From CAVVXX01 sp963707975 (GTDB lineage: Bacteria; Pseudomonadota; Alphaproteobacteria; Micropepsales; Micropepsaceae): a DNA stretch of 64,000 nucleotides. The stretch covers positions 1,922,001 to 1,986,000 of the forward strand of contig OY970177.1 of assembly GCA_963707975.1 (NCBI GenBank), written 5' to 3'. Under the pieces are notes generated by a model. That model saw nothing but the letters and a program-made list of their open reading frames with translations, did no database searches and was not told the DNA's origin. The position numbers and the translations under genes were made by a program. Shown here piece by piece: positions 36,603 through 45,452 of the stretch (position 1 is the first letter of the stretch; every line of letters begins with the position of its first letter).

Positions 36603-37633
36603 TCGAACGGATTGACCTTCGCTCCGACACGGTGACGCAGCCGAGTGACGCCATGCGCCGCGCGATGGCGGCGGCAGAAGTGGGCGACGACCAGTATGGC
36701 GAAGACCCGACCACCAACCGCCTTCAGGCGCGCGTGGCCGAAATGCTGGGCAAGGAGGCCGCGCTATTTTTGCCTTCGGGCACGATGGCGAACCAGATCG
36801 GCGTTAAGCTGCTTACGCATCCGGGCGACGACGTGATCGTGGGCGAAGAATGCCATGTCGTGTGGCACGAGGCGGGTGCCGCCGCCGCCAATTCCGGCGT
36901 GCAGTTCACAATTGCTGGCAAGGGCGGTGTGTTCACCGCCGAGGATTTCTGCGCGCAAATAAAGCCCCGCGGGCATGTGGTGTTTCCGCCCACCACGCTG
37001 GTGGTGATCGAGAACACGCATAATCGCTGCGGCGGCGCGGTGTTTCCGCAAGACCATGTGATAGCTATATGCGAGGCCGCGCGCGCGTTGAACATCGCCA
37101 CCTATCTCGATGGCGCAAGGCTATTCAATGCAGCAGTGGCGACCGGAAAATCGCTGAAGGAATTGGCGGCGCCGTTCGATCTGGCTTCGGTGTCACTGAC
37201 GAAGGGGCTCGGCTGTCCAGTGGGCAGCCTGATTGCGGGAAGCAAGGCCGATATCGTTCGGGCCGTGCGCGCGCGGCGCATGTTCGGAGGCGCCATGCGC
37301 CAATCGGGCATTCTGGCGGCGGCCGGGCTTTACGCGCTGGACAATAATTTCGACCGGCTCGCGGAAGACCACAACAATGCGCGCATAATTGCCGAGAGGC
37401 TGGCGGGGCTGCGCGGGCTTAAGCTCGATCTCAAAACGGTGCAGAGCAATATCGTCATATTCCGTACCGAGGCGCCCACGCCCGATGCCGCTACCATCAT
37501 CGCACGCGCGAAAGAGCAGGGCGTTCTTGTCAACGCCTTTGGTCCACGAATGGTGCGCGCTGTCGCGCATCTCGATGTCACGCGCGATCATTGCATGCGT
37601 GCGGCCGAAGTGCTGGCGAAGGTGATTGAATAA
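36599..37633 (+). CDS. ltaE: low-specificity L-threonine aldolase
   Basis: PLP enzyme splitting threonine and allo-threonine to glycine and acetaldehyde. 344 residues with 'IDLRSDTVTQPSDAMRRAMA', 'GEDPTTNRLQARVAEMLGKE', 'LDGARLFNAAVATGKSL' and the PLP lysine at K202 in 'SVSLTKGLGCPVGS'. It starts at GTG 36599, overlapping argC by 4 nt, so the two are probably translated together. Confidence 0.94.
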   Translation: MIERIDLRSDTVTQPSDAMRRAMAAAEVGDDQYGEDPTTNRLQARVAEMLGKEAALFLPSGTMANQIGVKLLTHPGDDVIVGEECHVVWHEAGAAAANSGVQFTIAGKGGVFTAEDFCAQIKPRGHVVFPPTTLVVIENTHNRCGGAVFPQDHVIAICEAARALNIATYLDGARLFNAAVATGKSLKELAAPFDLASVSLTKGLGCPVGSLIAGSKADIVRAVRARRMFGGAMRQSGILAAAGLYALDNNFDRLAEDHNNARIIAERLAGLRGLKLDLKTVQSNIVIFRTEAPTPDAATIIARAKEQGVLVNAFGPRMVRAVAHLDVTRDHCMRAAEVLAKVIE

Positions 37634-37643
37634 TTTTCTCTGT

Positions 37644-38113
37644 TTATGTCTCCACGCGCCGGCGTAACGTGGCGACGACGGCCACGGCGGAGAAAGCGAA
37701 CGCGATAAGCGCCAGAACCTGAAGCACAACGTGATTTGCGTCCGGCGGCAGATGATCAGGCGTCGCCGGCAGAATCTGCACCCCACTGGCGAACCATTTG
37801 GCGTAAGTCGTTTTCCATTCGGGCGAAGCACCTTCAATGTAAGGAATCCACCACGTCGTGATCTGAAGCCAACTCCGGGCCCTGGTCAGCGCCGTGGCCA
37901 GAAGCGCAGGCACGCGTCCGCCGTGCCAAAGCCACGCCACCAGCACAAGCACAAGCCCGCGATGATATAGTCGAGCGTCTCTTGTCCGTTACCGCCGCGA
38001 ATGTTGTTCCACGGATAGAGGCTGATCCATTCCATGGCCTCGAGATAGGCGCCGAGCGCGAGCACGGCCATGGCCGCGCGCCTGCATTGGATCAATCCGG
38101 GTTTGCTTTGCAT
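37644..38113 (-). pseudogene. small membrane protein of unknown family, frameshifted
   Basis: Two frames join near 37950: 'MEWISLYPWNNIRGGNGQET' ... 'LDYIIAGLCL' in one, and 'VLVLVAWLWHGGRVPALLAT' ... 'LQVLALIAFAFSAVAVVATL' in the other. Together they make a ~155-residue protein with three or four membrane segments and a Trp-rich outer loop. One missing base, or two extra bases, explains the break. No family recognised. Confidence 0.6.
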
Positions 38114-38420
38114 CGTGTCTCCTTTTCACGAGGTGACAAAATATTCGGAATGCAGAGCGCATAAAGGGCGCAGGGAGACAAAACTCCGTGAACGCGCCAG
38201 TGCGCCGGCTTTTCGCGCGATATTCCGGCAAACAGTTTTTATCGTTTAGACCGTCGCAAACACCGAACGCATCAAAGCTGCGCAGGACAACTAACTTGCG
38301 CAAGTAAAGGTGATAATTTGTTTGCTGCATGAAAACTTCTGTCGGCCGATAACGCCAAAGTGAGCAATGGCGGAATGGTGATCTGTCAGCATAGAGATGA
38401 TAACCGGGGGAGCAACTCGC
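38114..38420. other. gene-free divergent spacer
   Basis: 307 bp between the broken membrane-protein gene and the SnoaL-like gene. No coding sequence, tRNA or clear hairpin seen. GGGGGAG at about 38406 is the ribosome-binding site of the forward gene. Confidence 0.5.
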
Positions 38421-38873
38421 ATGCATAAGTTCAATCTTTCGTGCGCCATGCAGAGCATGGCATTTATTGCCGCGGTGTTTGCTTTTGCACAGAGCGCGAA
38501 CGCCGACGAGGCGCTGACCGCGCGCAACAAGGAAGTTGTGCGCAATTTCTACAGCGACGTTTTCATCGGGCGGAACGTGGACGCCGCGCCGAAATATTTG
38601 CGCCCCGATTACATTCAGCACAATCCGAAAGTGCCGACCGGGCTGAAAGGATTTATGGATACGTTCCGCCCGGGCTTCGCACAGAAATATCCTGCCGATT
38701 ACAAGCGCGAAATCCTGAATATCGTGGGCGATAACGACATGGTCGTGGTCTATGACCGCCAAACCTGGACGTCACCCAAGGATAACAAGCACCATCAGGC
38801 ATTGGGATTTGAGTTGTTCCGGGTGCAGGATGGCATGATCGACGAACATTGGGACGACGAGGACACGTATTGA
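38421..38873 (+). CDS. secreted SnoaL-like (NTF2-fold) protein
   Basis: 150 residues: a signal peptide to about residue 28 ('QSANADEA'), then an NTF2/SnoaL-like domain with 'NKEVVRNFYSDVFIGRNVDA', 'YIQHNPKVPTGLKGFMDTF', 'DMVVVYDRQTWT' and 'FELFRVQDGMIDEHWDDED'. Such exported SnoaL-like proteins are common in proteobacteria and mostly uncharacterised. Start 38421 is set by GGGGGAG upstream. Confidence 0.85.
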   Translation: MHKFNLSCAMQSMAFIAAVFAFAQSANADEALTARNKEVVRNFYSDVFIGRNVDAAPKYLRPDYIQHNPKVPTGLKGFMDTFRPGFAQKYPADYKREILNIVGDNDMVVVYDRQTWTSPKDNKHHQALGFELFRVQDGMIDEHWDDEDTY

Positions 38874-38879
38874 TCGCGG

Positions 38880-39385
38880 TTACGGCTTCCAGTCGCGGTG
38901 CGTGAAGTGCGCGGGCGCGGAAGGATGAGATTTTTGCCGGCGCAGCATTTGTTCGGCCAGAAATTGGAAATATTCCATCGGCGTATCCATCTGCATCTCT
39001 TTGCGCAAGTCGTGGATATATTTTTCCATTTTGCGCCAGCCAAGAAGAGTGGAGCCGGTGAAGAAATCCTCAACCAGCTCAAGCGGGATCTCGCGCTTCT
39101 GCACCAGTATCCCCACCAACTCGAGCGATAGCAACATAAGCAGGACGCTGTTGAACTTATCGCCAAGCCGCGTCCTGATTTCCGTTCTCGATAAACCGTC
39201 CGACAGATCAATCAGAACCGCAATGCCGGCCACGAATTCTGGCGTGCGGAGGACTGCATGAGATGGATGCCGGAGTCGCGCGCCCGTTGCTGCTGCGCGA
39301 GCCGTACTTGCAGCCCAGCGAACACTAGGCCCGCCACTATGGCACTCGTCGAGACTAGGTTGAGCAAAGGTAGGAAGTCGCTCAC
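38880..39385 (-). pseudogene. DUF4760-like membrane-anchored protein, frameshifted
   Basis: From GTG 39385, overlapping the phaC stop, the product begins with a membrane helix ('LNLVSTSAIVAGLVFAGLQV') and a basic helix ('RLAQQQRARDSGIHLMQS'). Near 39250 the frame shifts to 'RTPEFVAGIAVLIDLSDGLS', then 'EIRTRLGDKFNSVLLML', 'QKREIPLELVEDFFTGSTLLG' in part, and 'EYFQFLAEQMLRRQ'. One missing base restores continuity, giving ~167 residues. The layout resembles the DUF4760 group by recall. Function unknown. Confidence 0.6.
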
Positions 39386-41259
39386 CGCGCTCTCACTTTC
39401 ACATACGTGCCCGGTGCATCGCCCAGTAATTTCAGTTTTCCGCCGCCGGGTTTGCGGGCAGGTATTTTTTTGCCGGAGCGTAGCGCGAGCCAGTTGTCCC
39501 AATAAGGCCACCACGAGCCCGCACGTTCTTTAGCGCCCAGTTGCCAATCGTCAAAATCTTTGGGCAGTTTTTCGTTGGTCCAGTGCTGGTATTTGTGCGC
39601 GGCGGGCGGATTGATGACGCCCGCGATATGGCCGGAGCCAGCCAGCATGAACGTCACCGGCCCGCCGAATAATTTCGCGCCTTTGTAAACCGACAATGCG
39701 GGGGCGATGTGGTCTTCTTTCGCCGCCTGCACGAAAGACGGCGTCTTGACCTTAGACAGGTCGAGCTTGACGCCGCCCAGCATCATCTTGCCCTTGGCCA
39801 GATTGTTGTTGAGGTAGCATTCGCGCAAGTAAAACAGATGCATGGCGCTCGGCATTCGTGTGGTGTCTGAATTCCAGTAGAGCAGGTCGAACGGCGCTGG
39901 CTCGCGGCCCATCAGGTAATTGTTCACCACGAACGACCAGATCAGATCATTGGCGCGCAGCATGTTGAAGGTGGTCGCCATCTTGGCGCCGGGCAGCACG
40001 CCGCCTTCCTCGTCCATTTCGCTTTCCAGAGCTTTCAGCTGCTTGTCGTCGATGAACACCTGCAACTGGCCGGCCTCGGAAAAATCCTCCTGCGCGGCCA
40101 AATAGGTGGCGGACTTGATGCGCCCCCGATTTTTCTGACCATCCTTTTTCGCCGCCATATAGGCCAGCGTCGCCGCCAGCAGCGTGCCGCCGATGCAATA
40201 GCCGATGACATTGATTTCGTCCTCGCCGGTAACCTTTGTCACGGTATCGAGCGCGGCGAAGATGCCCTCGCGCATATAATCTTCGAAGGTCTTACTGGCG
40301 AGCTTTGGCGTCGGGTTCACCCACGAGACGAGAAACACCGTGTAGCCGCGCTCAACCGCCCATTTCACGAAGGAATTTTCAGGGCGCAGATCGAGAATGT
40401 AGAATTTGTTGATCCAGGGCGGAAAAATCAGCAGGGGCGTCTCGTAAACGGTTTTCGTTTGCGGCGTGTATTGGATGAGTTCGATCAGCGCGTTGCGGAA
40501 AACTACCTTGCCGGGCGTGGTGGCGATGTTCTTGCCCACTTCGAACACGTCCGTGGTCTGGCTGATGGAAAGCTGGCCGTTGCCGCGGTCGAGATCGGAC
40601 AGCAGGTTCTTGAGACCCTTCACCAGATTTTTGCCGTCGCTCTTCAGCGTCTCGCGCAGGACCTCCGGGTTGGTGAGGACGAAATTTGTGGGGGCGATCG
40701 CGTCGGCGAACTGCTTGGCGTAGAAATCGATGCGGGCTTGCGCGCGCGCGTCGCCATTGCCGGTGTTATGCGCGGTGCGCTGCAGCCAGTTGGCGGTGAG
40801 CAGATAGGACTGCTTGATGAAATCGAAGATCAGGTTTTCCTGCCAGTCGTTGTCGCGGAACCGCTTGTCGCCGGCCGCGGGCGCCACCACGGGCGCCACG
40901 TCCTGGCCCATCATGCGCCGCGCGGTGCGGCTCCACAGCGTCGCGTAATCGCGCCAAAGCTCGAACTGGCTTTCGGCGAATTCGCGAGGGTGAGACGCCA
41001 GAAGTTTGAGTAATTCGTAAAACGCGCCCGAAATGTTCAGCGGGTCGAGCGGCTCATGGCCTAGCTTGCTAGCCTGACTCTTGGTGAAACCGGCAAGCAG
41101 GCGCGCGCCCTCTAGCCCGACACGGCCCATGTTGCGCGCAAGCTCGCCCACGTCGTAAATCGCATAAACATTCGCGTCCGCGCGGCCGCCGCCGGGCATT
41201 GCTTTTTTTTCATCCTTCTTTCGCGCCATACTGTCCTTGGCGCGGGGCCTTCGCGGCAT
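39382..41259 (-). CDS. phaC: class I poly(3-hydroxyalkanoate) synthase
   Basis: Polymerises (R)-3-hydroxyacyl-CoA to storage polyester on granules. About 625 residues from Met 41259, with Mets at 41229 and 41289 as alternatives. The alpha/beta-hydrolase core carries the lipase-like box 'VIGYCIGGTLLAATLAY' with the catalytic Cys at about C355, Asp in 'QAAKEDHIAPALSV' and His in 'MLAGSGHIAGVINPP'. N-terminal PhaC_N signature 'LIFDFIKQSYLLTANWLQR'. Length and lack of a PhaE/PhaR neighbour indicate class I. Confidence 0.95.
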   Translation of the reverse strand: MPRRPRAKDSMARKKDEKKAMPGGGRADANVYAIYDVGELARNMGRVGLEGARLLAGFTKSQASKLGHEPLDPLNISGAFYELLKLLASHPREFAESQFELWRDYATLWSRTARRMMGQDVAPVVAPAAGDKRFRDNDWQENLIFDFIKQSYLLTANWLQRTAHNTGNGDARAQARIDFYAKQFADAIAPTNFVLTNPEVLRETLKSDGKNLVKGLKNLLSDLDRGNGQLSISQTTDVFEVGKNIATTPGKVVFRNALIELIQYTPQTKTVYETPLLIFPPWINKFYILDLRPENSFVKWAVERGYTVFLVSWVNPTPKLASKTFEDYMREGIFAALDTVTKVTGEDEINVIGYCIGGTLLAATLAYMAAKKDGQKNRGRIKSATYLAAQEDFSEAGQLQVFIDDKQLKALESEMDEEGGVLPGAKMATTFNMLRANDLIWSFVVNNYLMGREPAPFDLLYWNSDTTRMPSAMHLFYLRECYLNNNLAKGKMMLGGVKLDLSKVKTPSFVQAAKEDHIAPALSVYKGAKLFGGPVTFMLAGSGHIAGVINPPAAHKYQHWTNEKLPKDFDDWQLGAKERAGSWWPYWDNWLALRSGKKIPARKPGGGKLKLLGDAPGTYVKVRAR

Positions 41260-41462
41260 GGTCCGAGGTCCTTTCTTGTGGCCATTCATCACGGCACACC
41301 CCACCCCGGCAACCGGAATTTTGCATTGCGAAAAGGCAGGGCAGACCGGGATATGGTAGGTCCAAGTGGCCGATTCTCTTGGAAGATTGGCCGAACACGA
41401 GTATATGCTGCTTCGTTTTGCTAACAGTGGCGCCCCTCCAAGAGCCCACAGGGAGCGGATGT

Positions 41463-42863
41463 ATGAGTAAGAGTCTGCGGACCTTCGTTCGCGCGGCCGC
41501 CATTATTGCTGCGGCCTACGGCGCCAGCGCCTGTTCCACCATGTCGGATTTGAACCCGTTCGGCGGCGACGATAACACGGACAGCCAGGGCTACCCGGTT
41601 CCTGCGCCGCAAGCCGATAACAACGCGCCTGCCGCCGATAACACGGCCACCAGCGCCGATAACACGGCCACCAGCGCCGATAATGCGGCATATCCTAGCG
41701 TTGCCTCGGTGCCGGCCAAGCCCGCACCAGCCGCCACGCCGCAAGAGCGGACACAAGTTGCCGATGCGCTTGTTGCCGACCGTTCACGCGCGCAATACAG
41801 CGCCGACGCGCTTCGCGGCGGCACCGAAGCCGCGGCGCCACCGCCGCCGCCTGCGGCGCCGCAGACCGGTGTCGCGAGCCTGGAACCGGCGCCCGATACA
41901 TCGGCCGACAATGGCAGCGACAACAGCGCAGCTCCTGCCAGCAGCGACAGCGGCATCGGTTCGGCCGTTGCGCCCGCACCCGCTGCATCGTCCGCACCTG
42001 CAGCGTCGCTGGCGCCCGCTGCGCCATCTTCGGACTTGTCCGCGGCGACGGAGCCCGCGCCGTCGCTGGCTGCTCAGCCCAACACGCAGGTCGCTTCGCT
42101 CACCCCGCCAAGCGCGCCCGCAACCGCAACAGCGCCCGCCATATCGGCCGCGCGCGCGACTGGCGCCATTCCGGGCGCCGAGCCCGCGATACCGGCCGAC
42201 GCGCCGCTGGCCTTCAATCCATCGTCGGCGCCGCCGCTCGACAGTTCTATATCGCAATTCGTGCCCGAGTCCGTTCTGGCGCGCTATCAGGCGACGCAAG
42301 CTGAAGCGCGGGGCCTAGCCTCGCCAACCGCCACCACCAAAGTGAAAGTCACGCCCGCTACGCAACCCACCGCCAAGGGCAATCAAAGTTCCAACGGCGG
42401 CAGCGGGGTGTTTGTAAATCTGGACGCAATCGGCAATGGCCCAGGCGTCGTGAAAACCTCGGCCGGGTATGGCGCTGTTGGCGCCGCCGATTGGCGCGTG
42501 CCGGGCCAGACGCCTACCGGCGTGGTGTTCTTTCCTGCCAGCGGTTCCGGCATTAACGCTGCGGGTGAGGCGCAGATCCGCGCAGCCGCCGAGGCTTACG
42601 AGGCGCGCGGCAAAGGTTACGTGCGCGTGATCGGCCATTCGGCCAGCCGCACCGGCAACATGCCGCTCAACCAGCACATCGCCTATGTCTTCAAGGAATC
42701 ACAGAAGAATGCGACGGCCGTGGCGCAGGCGCTGATCAAGGCGGGCGTTCCTGCCAATGCGGTGATCGTGGAGGCGGTGGGCGATACCCAGCCCGTCTAT
42801 TACGAATCGATGCCCCAAGGCGAAGACGGCAACCGGCGCACGGAAATCTTCATAGAGGGCTAA
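41463..42863 (+). CDS. OmpA-family lipoprotein with a long Ala/Pro/Ser-rich linker
   Basis: A lipoprotein signal ends at 'YGASACSTM' (Cys about residue 24). Residues ~30-330 are a low-complexity Ala/Pro/Ser/Thr linker containing a seven-residue repeat (ADNTATS, from a 21-bp tandem repeat at 41634-41675). The C-terminal ~120 residues are an OmpA-like domain: 'GVVFFPASGSGINAAGEAQI', 'VRVIGHSASRTGNMPLN' and 'VIVEAVGDTQPV'. The linker could span from the outer membrane to peptidoglycan, which the OmpA domain would bind. Start at 41463. Confidence 0.85.
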   Translation: MSKSLRTFVRAAAIIAAAYGASACSTMSDLNPFGGDDNTDSQGYPVPAPQADNNAPAADNTATSADNTATSADNAAYPSVASVPAKPAPAATPQERTQVADALVADRSRAQYSADALRGGTEAAAPPPPPAAPQTGVASLEPAPDTSADNGSDNSAAPASSDSGIGSAVAPAPAASSAPAASLAPAAPSSDLSAATEPAPSLAAQPNTQVASLTPPSAPATATAPAISAARATGAIPGAEPAIPADAPLAFNPSSAPPLDSSISQFVPESVLARYQATQAEARGLASPTATTKVKVTPATQPTAKGNQSSNGGSGVFVNLDAIGNGPGVVKTSAGYGAVGAADWRVPGQTPTGVVFFPASGSGINAAGEAQIRAAAEAYEARGKGYVRVIGHSASRTGNMPLNQHIAYVFKESQKNATAVAQALIKAGVPANAVIVEAVGDTQPVYYESMPQGEDGNRRTEIFIEG

Positions 42864-42868
42864 AACCG

Positions 42869-43105
42869 ATGCGCGCGATGATTGCGATGGGAGCCGTCGC
42901 GTGGCTTTTCGCGGAGCCTGTCTTTGCTGCGGGCGATACGGGGATTGGCAAGGGCGCGCAAGCGACAACGCCTTCCGGCACTGGAACCGGCAGAGGCGCG
43001 CCGCAGGGCAGGCATAAGGGCAAACCATCCACGCACAAGGGAACATCGAGCCAATCGAAGGGTGTCGGCGTGACATCCCATTTACCGTCAGGCCCTGGTG
43101 GTTAG
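42869..43105 (+). CDS. small secreted Gly/Lys/Thr-rich protein
   Basis: 78 residues: a signal peptide (to 'EPVFAAGD'), then a polar tail rich in Gly, Thr, Lys and Ser ('GTGTGRGAPQGRHKGKPSTH'). It begins 5 nt after the OmpA-like gene and ends before a clear terminator, so it looks like the second gene of that operon. No family recognised; disordered by appearance. Confidence 0.5.
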   Translation: MRAMIAMGAVAWLFAEPVFAAGDTGIGKGAQATTPSGTGTGRGAPQGRHKGKPSTHKGTSSQSKGVGVTSHLPSGPGG

Positions 43106-43150
43106 CCGCGGCTTATCCCCATCCGATTTCGGGGAGCTAAACTGGGAGAG

Positions 43151-43173
43151 GCCGCGCTTACCGCGCGGCTTTT
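43151..43173 (+). terminator. Rho-independent terminator
   Basis: Perfect 7-bp stem GCCGCGC/GCGCGGC with loop TTACC, followed by TTTTGAATTTTT. It closes the OmpA-like operon before hom. Confidence 0.75.
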
Positions 43174-43191
43174 GAATTTTTGGGGTAATGA

Positions 43192-44493
43192 TTGGCCAAG
43201 ATGAACAGCGAATTGCGCATAGGGCTTGCCGGTCTTGGCACTGTTGGCGTTGGCGTAGCCAAAGTGCTGCTGGCCGGCGGCAACACGCTTGCCGTGCGGG
43301 CAGGCAGGCCTATCCGCATCGCCGCCGTATCGGCGCGCGATCAGGGGAAGGCTCGCGCCATCGAACTGCCGGGCATCGCCTGGGAAGAGAACCCGGTCGC
43401 GCTCGCGCGGCGGGCGGATGTGGACGCGGTGGTGGAACTGATCGGTGGCGAGAACGGCGTGGCCGGCGCCCTCGTCGAAGAAGCGCTCAAGCACAAGAAG
43501 CATGTAGTCACCGCTAACAAGGCGCTGCTCGCGCATCACGGTGCGGCACTCGCAGCACTTGCCGAAAAGAATGGCGTCTCGCTCAAATTCGAGGCGGCGG
43601 TGGCGGGCGGTATTCCCATCGTGCGGGCGCTGCGCGAAAGCCTTATCGCCTATGAAGTGACGGCGGTGCGCGGCATTCTGAACGGCACCTGTAATTTCGT
43701 TCTCACGCACATGGAATCCACCGGGCGGTCTTTCGCCGATGTGCTGGCGGAAGCGCAGAGACTGGGATACGCCGAAGCTGATCCCACACTCGATGTCGGC
43801 GGTGGCGACACGGCGCACAAGCTGACCTTGCTTGCGTGCCTTGCCTTCGGCATCGCGCCCGATCTCGGCGCCGTCACGGTGACTGGCATCGAGCACATCA
43901 CGCCCGACGATATTACGTTTGCGCGTGAGTTCGGCTATCGCATCAAATTGCTGGGCGTCGCGCGCTGCACGCCGCAAGGCATCGAGCAGCGCGTTTATCC
44001 CGCTATGGTGCGGGCAGCCACCCCGCTGGCCGATGTCGAGGGCAGCTTCAACGCCATCGCCGTCGAGGTTGCCGAAGCCGGGCCGTTCTTTTTCGAAGGA
44101 CGGGGCGCAGGCGAGGGGCCGACGGCGTCCTCCGTCATCGCCGATCTGGTGGATGTGGCGCGAGGGGCAAATGGCCCCACCTTCGGGCGGCCAGCGGCGG
44201 AACTGGCGAGAGCGAAAGCGGCCGCACCCGACGCGCACAAATCGGCGTATTACATCCGTTTCCAGGTGCTCGACGTGCCGGGCGTGATGGCCGAGATTTC
44301 GCATAAGCTTGCGGCAGAGCACATTTCCATCGAAAGCATGATCCAGCGCGGCCGCGCGCCGGACGAGCCGGTGGCGATTGTCATGATCACGCATGAGGCG
44401 CCGGAAGGCACAGTCAGGCGCGCCTTGCAGGCAATTGCGGCTTCCGACAAGGTTTTCGAACGTCCCTGCATAATTCCGATGGAATCCGTGTGA
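43192..44493 (+). CDS. hom: homoserine dehydrogenase
   Basis: NAD(P)H reduction of aspartate semialdehyde to homoserine, the branch point to methionine and threonine; its product feeds metY by way of acetylation. 433 residues: nucleotide-binding 'LRIGLAGLGTVGVGVAKVLL', 'VVTANKALLAHHGAALA', 'GILNGTCNFVLTHMESTG', 'GYAEADPTLDVGGGDTAHKL', and a C-terminal ACT domain ('VLDVPGVMAEISHKLAAEHI') for feedback control. Start is TTG 43192 or ATG 43201. It overlaps glpX. Confidence 0.95.
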   Translation: MAKMNSELRIGLAGLGTVGVGVAKVLLAGGNTLAVRAGRPIRIAAVSARDQGKARAIELPGIAWEENPVALARRADVDAVVELIGGENGVAGALVEEALKHKKHVVTANKALLAHHGAALAALAEKNGVSLKFEAAVAGGIPIVRALRESLIAYEVTAVRGILNGTCNFVLTHMESTGRSFADVLAEAQRLGYAEADPTLDVGGGDTAHKLTLLACLAFGIAPDLGAVTVTGIEHITPDDITFAREFGYRIKLLGVARCTPQGIEQRVYPAMVRAATPLADVEGSFNAIAVEVAEAGPFFFEGRGAGEGPTASSVIADLVDVARGANGPTFGRPAAELARAKAAAPDAHKSAYYIRFQVLDVPGVMAEISHKLAAEHISIESMIQRGRAPDEPVAIVMITHEAPEGTVRRALQAIAASDKVFERPCIIPMESV

Positions 44494-45452
44494 TGACGGT
44501 GTTGAACCGCATCCTTTCGCTCGAGGCAGTCCGCGTGACGGAAGCCGCCGCCATACGCTGCGCCAGGCTCGCGGGCCGTGGTGACGAGCGCGCGGCCGAC
44601 CAGGCGGCAGTCGAGGCCATGCGCGAGGCGTTCAACAAGCTTCCCATCGACGGCACGGTGGTGATCGGCGAGGGCGAGCGCGATGAAGCGCCCATGCTGT
44701 TCATAGGCGAGCGTGTGGGTGCCGGCGGCGTCAAGGTGGACATCGCCATCGATCCGCTGGAAGGCACCACGTTGTCGGCCAAAGCGATGCCGAATGCACT
44801 TTCGGTACTGGCAATGGCGGAAGCGGGAACGCTGCTGAACGCGCCCGACACCTATATGGACAAGATCGCCATCGGCGGCGGCTACGCGCAAGGCACCATC
44901 GACCTCGATGCCGCGCCCGAAGACAACATCAGGCGGCTGGCGAAAGCCAAGGGCGTTGCGCCCGACGAAATCCGCGCCTGCATTCTCGACCGGCCGCGCC
45001 ACGAAAAGATCATCGAGCGCGTGCGCCATGCGGGCGCGGCAGTGCAACTCATTCCCGATGGCGACATCGCGGGTGTGATCGCCACCAGCGATCCCGCCAT
45101 GACCGGCATCGACATATATATCGGCCAGGGCGGCGCCCCCGAAGGCGTTCTCGCCGCGGCAGCGCTGCGCTGTGTGGGCGGACAGATGCAGGCGCGCCTG
45201 GTGTTCCGCAACGACGACGAGAAGTCGCGCGCAGCGAAGCTCGGCATCAAGGATTTCAAGCGAAAATATTCGCTGCACGATCTGGCGGGCGGCGACGTGG
45301 TGTTCGCCGCCACCGGCGTTACCGATGGCACCATGCTGGAAGGCGTGCGCTTCACCGGGCAGTTTATTTCCACGCACAGCGTAGTGATGCGCTCGCACAC
45401 GCGCACGGTGCGCTGGATCAAGACGCGGCACTGGCGCGGGCACGATGATTAG
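44490..45452 (+). CDS. glpX: class II fructose-1,6-bisphosphatase
   Basis: Gluconeogenic phosphatase of the GlpX type. 320 residues with 'GTVVIGEGERDEAPMLFIGE', 'VDIAIDPLEGTTLSAKAMPN' for metal and phosphate binding, 'YMDKIAIGGGYAQGTIDLDA' and 'GQGGAPEGVLAAAALRCVGG'. It starts at GTG 44490 or ATG 44493, overlapping the hom stop, and overlaps recJ by 8 nt. The hom-glpX-recJ order is common in Alphaproteobacteria. Confidence 0.95.
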   Translation: MMTVLNRILSLEAVRVTEAAAIRCARLAGRGDERAADQAAVEAMREAFNKLPIDGTVVIGEGERDEAPMLFIGERVGAGGVKVDIAIDPLEGTTLSAKAMPNALSVLAMAEAGTLLNAPDTYMDKIAIGGGYAQGTIDLDAAPEDNIRRLAKAKGVAPDEIRACILDRPRHEKIIERVRHAGAAVQLIPDGDIAGVIATSDPAMTGIDIYIGQGGAPEGVLAAAALRCVGGQMQARLVFRNDDEKSRAAKLGIKDFKRKYSLHDLAGGDVVFAATGVTDGTMLEGVRFTGQFISTHSVVMRSHTRTVRWIKTRHWRGHDD

